Source: Ctena decussata (taxonomy: Eukaryota; Mollusca; Bivalvia; Lucinida; Lucinidae). From it: DNA of 64,000 nucleotides. The translations under genes and the position numbers were made by a program. Of this stretch, positions 56,010-64,000 are shown piece by piece (the first letter of the stretch is position 1; each line of letters starts with the position of its first letter). Under the pieces are notes generated by a model. The model saw only the letters and a list, made by a program, of their open reading frames with translations. It did not search any database and was not told the DNA's origin. The stretch lies in assembly GCA_963989385.1 (NCBI GenBank), contig OZ022508.1, positions 53,669,087 through 53,733,086 of the forward strand. Direction: 5' to 3'.

Positions 56010-56411
56010 CACTGTAAAAATGTGTTTAGAATCAATGCAAAAAATGCAGTCCGATTTTTATGTGTTTAAATCGTAACATGTTCAATTTACAACATGTTTA
56101 GGTTTATGTTTAGAAATTAAACATGTACAAAACTGGTTATATCTACCTTTTATTTTGAAAATTTCCTCTGTCAACATTTTCGTCTCTTTTTTTTGTTCTT
56201 CAACGGGGAAAAGAGAGAATGGATTCATCCGAAACATGTAACAGAATAAAATGTGTTTAGCGGACAACAGAATAAAATGTGTGTAGCAGACGTTGTCCGG
56301 GAAAATAATAGGTAAGGCGTGCATGTTTAGCTATATGACATATTCCTAAACATGTTTACACCTAAACATGTAACCACTTGTGTTTTATAGCTAAGCGCGA
56401 TTTTTACAGTG
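56010..56411. mobile_element. Family M-related MITE, copy 3 (402 bp, distinct interior)
   Basis: The termini CACTGTAAAAATGTGTTTAG and, inverted, CACTGTAAAAATCGCGC; TA on both sides (56008-56009 and 56412-56413). The interior is filled with AACATGTTTA / TAAACATGT words in both orientations and a ~35-bp duplication (CAGAATAAAATGTGTTTAGC / CAGAATAAAATGTGTGTAGC). Confidence 0.82.
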
Positions 56412-56599
56412 TACAGCCTTATGACTCGCATGTACCACCCTAACTGTGAACCTTGATTTATCTTATATATATTGTTGGTCTACGTATACCATGTAAGGAT
56501 ATAGAATGAAAATGGGTGAAAAAGAAGACATACCAACACAAAGACGTGCTTGTTACGGGACAGCAGCCTTCTCTGGTTAAAATATCATACACGTTCAAA

Positions 56600-57075
56600 C
56601 GAATAATTTTTAAAGGCCCCATAGCTCTATCAGCATGAAATATTTTGTCGTGAAGTATCGCTGCAAACTTCTCACTACAGTTTCGCCATTGATTATTATC
56701 GTGATTGGCCGGCTTTGAAAAATTAAAACATCCTTGAGTTTACCATAAAATAGATTTGAAAAAATAACTGGGTCATTTTAGTTGCCAACTAAAATGACCT
56801 ACTTTCGATTTCACAAGCTATATTTCATGGTAAAAAACACAAGGTACAAGAAATAAAAATACAAGGTACAGGCGTTTTACAATTGATAAAAATACAACGT
56901 ACAAAACTGTTAAGCAAGGATCCCATCGATTGTGCCGCGGTTGTATTATTTCATTGCTTAACGGGGAACCAGTGACGAAAACCTTATCTTTATGGAGCGA
57001 CTTATCATTTTTCCAAAATACCTTGTTCCTTCTCTTTTGCCAGTTATATGATACAAAAAAGCACATCAACCGAAA
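56600..57075 (-). repeat. Family R repeat, copy 6
   Basis: Reverse copy with the best palindrome (GGTCATTTTAGTTGCCAACT then AAAATGACC, 56773-56801), AACGGGGAACCAGTGACGAA, and GCCAGTTATATGATAC near the right end. The left end is TTTAAAGGCCCCATAGC. TACAAGGTACA-type words are tandemly repeated inside (56840-56905). Confidence 0.75.
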
Positions 57076-57478
57076 TATTTTCATTAATTCTGAAGGCTGA
57101 ACAGGTTTCATAATGATTTGTATTTTGAAGAGTTTTATCATTGGTACAGTAGGACTATGGAGACTTAAGGTACAAGTTGAAAAGAACCCTAGGCATGTTC
57201 GTATTTCAAATACTCAAATTAGCCGGAGCATTCGCGTAGCCTAATCAGTCTCATATTTTCATCTTTCCAACCTGATCTGAGCCTCCCCTGTTCACACATG
57301 CCGAAAGATACCTTTCAGCATGACGCAGATCATTGATGAAATAAAAGAACTGACAAAGAACGCTGATTTTATTGCGTTGGTTTTACATGTTCTGAATTCA
57401 CATTCAGGATCAAATTCGATTACCCTGAAAGTACAGTCAAGAAACGTAGCTACTTACTCTTTTAACTTTTGCAGTAGA

Positions 57479-57707
57479 TTAACCCATTAATGCCATGGGA
57501 CATAGGCAAAGAGTGCAAACCAGACCAGACGCCGCAAAACGCGGCGTCTGATCAGGGTCTCCACTATTTGCAATAGACAAATGAGTATTTCTGCTTTAAC
57601 TAAGATAAAAAAATGTTAAAATTAACTTAAATAGACACCCCTTAAATGACAAATGGACTGATCCATTCGGTCAGTATAGAATTATCCACTGGGCATAACT
57701 GGGTTAA
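57479..57707. mobile_element. Family H TTAA-flanked MITE, copy 5
   Basis: TTAA then CCCATTAATGCC at the left; GGCATAACTGGG then TTAA at the right. The central hairpin is GACGCCGC-AAAA-GCGGCGTC inside AGACC...GATCAGGGTCT. The TTAACCC terminus is the piggyBac-like signature seen in this family. Confidence 0.72.
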
Positions 57708-57814
57708 CAAAGTCAATTTGCTTTTACTATTCACAAAACAAAACTGCAACAGCAATCGGAACAATTTCAACAATGCGTTTAAGAATCTATTAGTTGCTCC
57801 ATAAATCGTTGTGA

Positions 57815-58115
57815 AAAGCTCATGAGCCTTTGGTGATAAAATGTGTGTTGATGTGCATATACTGAGTCATATAACTGGCAAAAAATAGGGGAAACAACTT
57901 TTTGAAAACAAAGACGGCAAATCGCTCCATTTTATTCAAGATTATGACATTTTATATGCCAGCTATTTCCCAATTCATTTTTTCTAACCTTTTTATATGA
58001 AAATCAAAGATCCTTTATTTGTTTAAAGTTGGCTTATCACGATTATTTACAATGAGAGATTTGCAGCAATTAGCCCTAACGCCAAAATTTTTCATGCTGA
58101 AAGAAAAATGGGGCC
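57815..58115 (+). repeat. Family R repeat, copy 7 (palindrome decayed)
   Basis: GTTGATGTGCATATACTGAG, TCATATAACTGGCAAAAAAT, GGCAAATCGCTCCATT, then TTTATTTGTTTAAAGTTGGC, TTTTTCATGCTGAAAG and the end ATGGGGCCTTTAA. Confidence 0.7.
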
Positions 58116-58220
58116 TTTAAGTGATGTTCGAAGAGAAAAGACTCGGATAAGCTTTCCATTTACAAACCAGTGAAAACATGAGAAACTACATGACACTTAC
58201 GTGAAAATCGAAGATACCGA

Positions 58221-58450
58221 TCAGGGTCCGTATTTATAAAACAACTGAAGTCGTTGCTATGCTGTTGCCAAGGCTAAATTTCTATGAAAGAGATTCCCTA
58301 CAACTATGAAATTTACTCTAGAGGAACAGTCTGAAAAAAGACTGTTCCTCTTGAGCAAATTTCATAGTTGTAGCGATTCTTCTTCATAGAAATTTAGCCT
58401 TAGCAACAGCATAGCAACGACTTAAGTGGTTTTATAAATACGACCCCTGA
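58221..58450. mobile_element. 230-bp near-perfect foldback MITE
   Basis: The left arm TCAGGGTCCGTATTTATAAA, AAGTCGTTGCTATGCTGTTG, GGCTAAATTTCTATGAA, CTACAACTATGAAATTT, GAGGAACAGTCT is mirrored on the right almost base for base, meeting at CTGAAAAAAGACTG (58331-58344). Only scattered mismatches; non-coding. Confidence 0.88.
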
Positions 58451-58489
58451 ATGAGAAACGTTTATCAGTCTTTCTTGTTCGAAAGTGAA

Positions 58490-58723
58490 TACACTTTCAG
58501 TGGAAGCAACTCTGCTATTTTCATTTCTGTCTCCCTTCTCAATAGGGTCAACTCTGAAGTCTGAAGTAAAACAATGTCTTCCTGCTAGGAAAGCAAACTC
58601 TTGCCTTAAGAGTAGACCAAAGAGCTATGCCTTCCAGGCAAGCCGAACAGAGTCACAAAAGTTGTTTACCTTTGTACAATTGGTGAAACGCGATCATGGA
58701 GCTGTATCCATTTATTTCAAGGC
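58490..58723 (+). repeat. Family Q repeat, copy 8
   Basis: TACACTTTCAGTGGAAGCAA, CTCCCTTCTCAATAGGGTCA, a disrupted core (TCTTCCTGCTAGGAAAGCAA), GCCTTAAGAGTAGACC, GCTATGCCTTCCAGG, AGTCACAAAAGTTG and the end GAGCTGTATCCATTTATTTC. Confidence 0.75.
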
Positions 58724-58734
58724 ACATCAGTGAA

Positions 58735-58925
58735 AGTAGCCAAGGTATATCAGTGGGTTAGGCGCTGAGATAGCGGCCACTGGTCGATTCCCGCTTTCAG
58801 CGGAAAGCTTTTTCAACTGTAAACGGGATCCCATTGCACAGAGCCTTTCATTATCACCTCCCCCCCACCCCCCGCTGAAAATGACGTTAAATCGAAAGTC
58901 ATCCATCCAATCAATGGCAATCATT
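58735..58925 (+). mobile_element. SINE-4 (tRNA-derived) with 11-bp TSD
   Basis: The head GGTATATCAGTGGGTTAGGC (A-box-like) and GGTCGATTCCCG (B box) lie at tRNA-like spacing. The body contains GGGATCCCATTGCACAGAGC and a C-rich run, and the tail is GACGTTAAATCGAAAGTCAT then (ATCC)n-like. ACATCAGTGAA flanks both sides (58724-58734 and 58926-58936), showing insertion at the junction between a family Q copy and a SINE-3 fragment. Confidence 0.85.
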
Positions 58926-58936
58926 ACATCAGTGAA

Positions 58937-59110
58937 GTTTTGCAGTCTATATCGGTCCGTCTCCCAGACAGAGGGAGAAGTGTCCAATCAACCCCCACTC
59001 GCACCTACTGCAAGCACAGTAGGCCCTTGTCGTACAATGTTCCTAATCAGTAGGACGCCCCGGCACTGAAAGATATACCACAGCACCATCGCTCCACCCG
59101 ACCACCCCCA
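58937..59110 (-). mobile_element. SINE-3, copy 4 (tail truncated)
   Basis: TGCAGTCTATATCGGTCCGT, CACCTACTGCAAGCACAGTA, GGACGCCCCGGCACTGAAAG and GCTCCACCCGACCACCC. The tail side is missing beyond CAGTCTATATCGG. Confidence 0.8.
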
Positions 59111-59574
59111 CCGGCTAGGTGAACAAGAGGATCAAGCTAATAGTGAAAAGTCCATGGTCACTATGTTAGCAAACACTTTTAAGCGTCAGGAATGATAAAT
59201 CTGCTCAAAGCTTTGTCATTTACTGCTGCTCACTGACAGTAGCGATAACCACTGCCCGCAGCCACTGCTCCTACTCAGGCAGTCCAATGCACACAGGTTG
59301 AATCAACCTTGTATCAACTTTGATTCAACCTCGTATGCCCAGTCGGTAGATTCTATAAGACGGAAGTCATTGTCTTTCATTTTTACATTTTTACCTTTAA
59401 CAGTTAGAAGCCAATTTGCTTTTGCCCGCTTACAGCCATGGGCCTTTTTAATGTACGCGTATCGTGTTACATGTGCATTATAAACGCTGTTGATTCCTTT
59501 AAATAAGATTTTAAAATTCCCATATGTTTTGTATAGGATTAGATAGTTTTATTTAAATACGAATGACATTGAAA
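59111..59574. other. No gene recognised
   Basis: No supported features. Confidence 0.5.
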
Positions 59575-59812
59575 TGAGCCGCGACACGAGAAAACCAACA
59601 ATGTGGTTGTGCGGCCAGTGCAGACTCAGATCAGCCTTGGCGCCCACCCAGTCCGATCAGGCTCTTTGCTAAGCACTTAAAGGGTAGCTAAGGGTCTAAA
59701 CTACCTTCATGCGGATAGCGAAGACTCTGATCAGACTGGGCGGATGCCCAGGCTGATCTGAGTCTGCGCTGGGCGCATAACCACAATGTTGGTTTTGTCG
59801 TGTCGCGGCTCA
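59575..59812. mobile_element. Family P palindromic MITE, copy 6
   Basis: Full length with both ends intact (TGAGCCGCGACACGAGAAAA / inverse with TGTCGCGGCTCA) and internal mirrored GCAGACTCAGATCAGCC / GGCTGATCTGAGTCTGC. Confidence 0.9.
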
Positions 59813-60006
59813 AATAACTCTATTGAGTTTATTGGAAATCCTTCTAACAGTTTAATGTGTTTGTTAGGAATATCGGAAAAAAGAAGGAAATATAAAAGAA
59901 GACAAAGTTATGTTTCAAATGAAAAATCTGAATACCTTGTTTTCCCTAAAAAGAGCACCATTGATAAGAAACAGTCCCATAAGTCAACTCGTATCTCAGG
60001 TTTATA

Positions 60007-60323
60007 CACTGTAAAAATTTCCGTAGATTTTATGGTAGAATTACTGGCAACCAGTTGCCAGCCCATTTTCCGTTATTTTTACGGGTGGCCGTAAAATTGC
60101 AGGAATCATCACGCATACTATGATAGAGTAGAACAGATGTTGTTTTGGTCATATAGCCCTCCTGACGGTATTTTCGAGTGCGGCCAGTTAGTTAGCGTAA
60201 CTCTGCCCTATCATCATTTCCAAAAATGTGCAACAGGCAGACACCCGTTAAACTAACGGTCAGTCAACTGGCAGCTAGATGCCAGGTATTTTATCGTAAA
60301 ATCTGCGGATTTTTTTTACAGTG
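60007..60323. mobile_element. Family M CACTGTAAAA MITE, copy 2
   Basis: CACTGTAAAAATTTCCGTAG with TGGTAGAATTACTGGCAACC and AGTTGCCAGCCC; right end inverted CACTGTAAAAAAAATCCG. TA flanks both sides (60005-60006 and 60324-60325). The interior shares GGAATCATCACGCA and CGAGTGCGG-like words with copy 1. Confidence 0.88.
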
Positions 60324-60325
60324 TA

Positions 60326-61419
60326 CACCAGATATAAATACTGTAGTACTGAAATAAAACGATATGGCTTTCAACAAACCAAAATAGTTTACGCAGAATA
60401 CTTACTACAAAATAATGAATGGAAACTGTCATGAACACAAGGTATATTTTTGTGAACAGTTGTAATACAATCTATGTACCCAGTCAAAAAAGTAACGATA
60501 CCAACTTTTGAGTTTGGCAGAGAGCCCATAGGAGCCTGTACAATTATTTTGATCACCATCCAACGTTTGCTGCAATCAGCCGATTCGGTGTATAGGTCAT
60601 TTCTATGAATTGCTAGAGCTCTCATCATAATGATATGTTAGAGAAGCGTAACAACAGCAGTGTTTTTGAAAGGCGTGTGCTATCATTTTAATTTGATGAT
60701 TTTCGAGCGCTAAAATGCCTAGGCATCACCAAATTAGCGACTACACGCAGTCGGGATGGTAGTAGATGGCAGGGACAGGTTTATATCACTCTGATGTTGC
60801 AGTGCGCATTGGTATAACTCGAGTGATCTTTGCTTAGTTACTAACACGAAACCGCTGAACACGATCTTCAACGGTCTGGTAGGGACATTAATCTATACGT
60901 ATGGCATTTACAAATGTCATAACAGGAACGAAAATTCTTTAATATTCACTACTGGTACCAGAAAAAAGCCAGCCATGAAGCATCGTAAAAATCTACTCAC
61001 CCTCAAAAGATGACTTGACCATTCTATATTCAAAGGCGGCCTCAGCAGGTAGTGGTTACATGTAATGCACGCGCCTTTTTTAATTGCCACATCAGGAAGA
61101 AAAATGATTTTAAAAGTAACTTTAGAAATAACCAATCAGGAAGCGCCGTTGTATGAACGGTTATGGCTCTTAAAAGATTCCTTAAAACATGTAAACATCA
61201 AATACTTTCACTAGTTTGCGCAGTTACGCTGACAGATCACTGTTTTCACTTTTCGACATATGTAAAATCCTCAAGATCTATCCAGAATGGTTGTGATTGG
61301 ACAATACAGATGCACAGACTGACAGACGCCTTTTCTGTTTGCAAACGCCGCGAGAAGCATTTTCTCGTGCTTTTAACTACTCATCATACAGGCGTGCCTG
61401 TAAATGAAAATAATAAAAT
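60326..61419. other. No gene recognised
   Basis: No supported features; a 115-codon frame starting at 61163 runs into a MITE and is not called. Confidence 0.45.
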
Positions 61420-61650
61420 TGAGCCGCGACACGAGAAAACCAACAATGTGGTTGAGCGACCAGTGCAGACTCACGTAAGCCTGGGCATCGACCCAGTGAC
61501 TATTCGCTAAACACTTAAAGGGTAGCTAAAAGTCTAAGCTATCTCCATGCGGACAGCGAAGACTTTGATCAGACTGGGCGGATGCCCAGGCTGATCTGAG
61601 TCTGCGCTGGGCGCACAACCACATTGTTGGTTTTATCGTGTCGCGGCTCA
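61420..61650. mobile_element. Family P palindromic MITE, copy 7
   Basis: Both ends intact. The left arm is slightly diverged (GAGCGACCAGTGCAGACTCA) and lacks a few bases around CGACCCAGTGACTATTCGC. Confidence 0.87.
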
Positions 61651-61651
61651 A

Positions 61652-62990
61652 ATGTTTACTTGTTCATGTACAGATATACATGCATTTATAGCCAAACCTG
61701 AGAACTGACAGGTGCGCCTGTAAAAATACACGTCCAATCGGTAGTTTTACAGACCCTTGCATCGACAGATGAAAAACAACGACAACAAACAGAAAAAACA
61801 ACAACGTTCAATCGTTTAATTTATAGCTGTACATGTATTCATAGGTAGACCTATTACTCGACAGGTGCACCTGTAAAAATACACATCCAAGCAGTAAATT
61901 GACAGACGTACATGTAATTTTTGAAGTAGACCTTTTACTTGATAGGTGCACATGTAAAATTACACGTCCAACCGGTAAACTGCAGACGCACCCTTATTTA
62001 TTGTTAAAGCTTCGAATTGACAGGTGCATCTGTCAAATCACATGTTCAGCCAGTAGATTGTAGGTGCTGCTCCAGTATTTATAGGCAGACCCTCAAATCG
62101 ACAAGTGCATCTGTGAAAATACACGTAAACAGGTAAATTGACAAATACACCTGTCTCTGAGCCGCGACACGACAAAACCAACGATGTGGTTATGCGCCCA
62201 GCGCAGACTCAGATCAGCCTGGGCATCCGCCAAGTCTGATCAGAGTCTTCGCTGTCCGCATGGAGGTAGCTTAGACCCTTACCTACCTTTAAGCACTTAG
62301 CGAAGACTGATCAGACAGGATTGATGTCCAGGCTGATCTGAGTCTGCGCTGGGCGCACAACCACTTTGTTGGTTTTCTCATGTAGCGGCTCATCTATAGG
62401 TAGACCGTTGACTAACAGGTGCAGCTGTAAAATGCACGTTCAACCAGTAATTTACAGATGTACTTGTATTAATAGGTAGACCGTTGAATTGACAGGTGCA
62501 TCTGTAAAAATACAAGTTCAACCAGTAATTTACAGATGTACTTGTATTAATAGGTAGACCGTTGAATTGACAGGTGCATCTGTAAAACTACACGTTCAAC
62601 CGGTAAATCTTCAGGTGTTCACGTTTTATAGGGAGTCCTGTGCATTGACAGGTGCATCTGTAAAATTACACGCCCAATGGGCGAATGTACAGGTTTTGAC
62701 CATATTTATAGGCAGAATGTGATTTTGAAAGGTGCATCTGTAAAATACACGTTTAACCGGCATATCTACAGGTTTATCCTGCTACTGTAAAATACACGTT
62801 CAGCCGGTAAATTTACAGGCATGCCATATTAACAGGTGGACGTGTTAATTGACGAGTGCATCTGCAGAAATACAGTTTCAGCCAGTAGATTCACAGATGT
62901 ATCCGTAATTATAGGTAGGCCGGCGAATTAAAGACGCATCTTAAAAAACACGTCTGTCTAACCAGTAAATTTACAAGTATGCCTGTATAA
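61652..62990. repeat. ~75-bp degenerate minisatellite
   Basis: About 14 diverged units contain in order TTGACAGGTGCATCTGTAAA, AATACACGTTCAACCGG, TAAATTTACAGGTGTA, CCTGTATTTATAGGTAGACC. Best copies lie around 62430-62620, where two successive units are nearly identical. The array is interrupted at 62158-62392 by a family P MITE. Confidence 0.88.
62158..62392. mobile_element. Family P palindromic MITE, copy 8, inside minisatellite
   Basis: Near-consensus sequence (TGAGCCGCGACACGACAAAA to TGTAGCGGCTCA). Minisatellite units continue on both sides (ACACCTGTCTC before, TCTATAGGTAGACC after), so the MITE entered an existing array. Confidence 0.92.
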
Positions 62991-63366
62991 ATCAGAAGAC
63001 ATAATGCAAATGAAAAGTAGACATGCATGAAATTTTTTCGATACATCAGTATTATAAAATTCAAGTGCATCTGCAACGCTCTTTGTGAAGCGAACGTCTA
63101 CAAAATATCAGAAAATACTTCTGTCATACAGACAAAAAACGAGAGAGAAAAAAGGCACAAAAACTCCTAGTTTGAACAACGGAATGAAAATAAAAGCTCA
63201 GGACAAAGGATCGGCGTCCGTGTGGCAAGTGCGAAAAATCATCATCACAATATTTAAAAAGACGAACCGATAGCTTTGAAATGAGCCTTAGGGCAAGTGC
63301 CAGTAGCAAAGTCTCAGATCAACATGCCATTCTTGCAGTCCGATCATGTCCTCTTGGCATCATATA
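62991..63366. other. No gene recognised
   Basis: No supported features. Confidence 0.5.
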
Positions 63367-63367
63367 A

Positions 63368-63737
63368 GGTGTATGGGTACACTTCCATGTTTTTTCACCA
63401 TTTTCACAGAGGCGAACAACTGTTTTGACTTCCTGTTTGCTTTCTTGGATCATGCAGCCTTCCATATGGATCTTGAGGAGTATATGGGGCGAGAGGTCCC
63501 GATTTCAAGAATGAGATTAATGTAAATGAGTGTACTTTCAGGGGAGTCAACTCTTCGGTTTTCTTTTCTACCTCCCTTTTCAAAAAAGGTCAACCCCTGT
63601 AGGAGCAAGTTCATTCCTTTAAGAGTTGACATCTTTTGAAAGGGCGTCTTCCTCCGGGGAAGCAAACAGGAAATCACAAAAATTGTCCCCCTTTGTAAAT
63701 ATGGCGGAAAAACATGGGAGGCCCATACACGTTGAAC
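63368..63737. repeat. Family Q repeats, inverted fragment plus full copy 9
   Basis: 63368-63500 is the 3' half in reverse (GGGTACACTTCCATG, TGACTTCCTGTTTGCT). 63527-63737 is a full plus-strand copy: GTGTACTTTCAGGGGAGTCA, GGTCAACCCCTGTAGGAGCA, AGTTCATTCCTTTAAGAGTT, GAAGCAAACAGGAAATCAC, TATGGCGGAAAAACATGGGA. Confidence 0.78.
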
Positions 63738-64000
63738 TGCTACGTCAGTAGCTTCTTATTAAAAGATAATTCGACTAGCAGATATATACACCATTTCACA
63801 AATTGTCCACCCAAACAGCATTAAACATTCCTCTACGTGGCAGAGGTGACTATAACTTCTCCTCGTAATTATAAGGACTTTTAATAACGCTAATTATAAG
63901 GACCGACAGTCCGACAAACGGGCTTTGAGACGATTGTGTGTTTAATTCTATAAACGCTGAACTTCGCCCCCGTCGTCCCCGTGGAATATCATTTGGGGCC

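Overview
The window is animal nuclear DNA, most likely from a bivalve mollusc (inference). It is AT-rich and intron-poor, has no prokaryotic gene architecture, and consists almost entirely of mobile and tandem repeats. The bivalve call rests on the mix: several tRNA-derived SINEs with different heads, long palindromic MITEs, tandem-repeat elements ending in (GGAC)n, and an APE-type LINE with a 2A-like N-terminus. I found no convincing host protein-coding exon, rRNA, snRNA or functional tRNA gene.

Layout. 1-4.4 kb: MITE fragments and an element ending in a perfect 11-bp hairpin. 4.41-8.66 kb: a 4.25-kb element with ~160-bp terminal inverted repeats (TIRs) and no recognisable transposase. 8.9-19.3 kb: scattered MITEs, a (CA)n tract, and a 1.4-kb element flanked by TTA that contains a truncated SINE. 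19.9-20.9 kb: a higher-order minisatellite and an 85-bp tandem duplication. 21-28.6 kb: SINEs, palindromic MITEs and a TA-flanked TIR element. 29.0-29.7 kb: an hAT/DUF4371-like transposase relic. 29.8-33.4 kb: the only substantial coding sequence, a LINE ORF2 (endonuclease, reverse transcriptase, zinc-knuckle-like C-terminus) broken by one frameshift. 34.1-35.5 kb: a degenerate tandem array joined to a mariner fragment. 36.0-36.3 kb: a complete SINE with 13-bp target-site duplications (TSDs). 38.2-39.0 kb: ~150-bp tandem repeats. 40.3-40.8 kb: a dead RT fragment.

43.3-52.5 kb is the most informative block. An old mariner transposase relic was split by a younger, internally deleted mariner (43569-44489), by a ~430-bp segment, and by a 1.85-kb TTAA-flanked element (45319-47163). 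A second, larger copy of that TTAA element lies inverted at 50248-52483. 52.7-64 kb: more SINEs, MITEs and a ~75-bp minisatellite (61652-62990) itself interrupted by a palindromic MITE.

I see no operon or pathway. The window records successive transposon insertions. The autonomous machinery in view is one near-intact LINE plus dead mariner, hAT and RT remnants; everything else is non-autonomous. Repeat family letters (P, Q, R, H, M, SINE-1 to SINE-5) are my own labels, assigned by comparing copies within the window.
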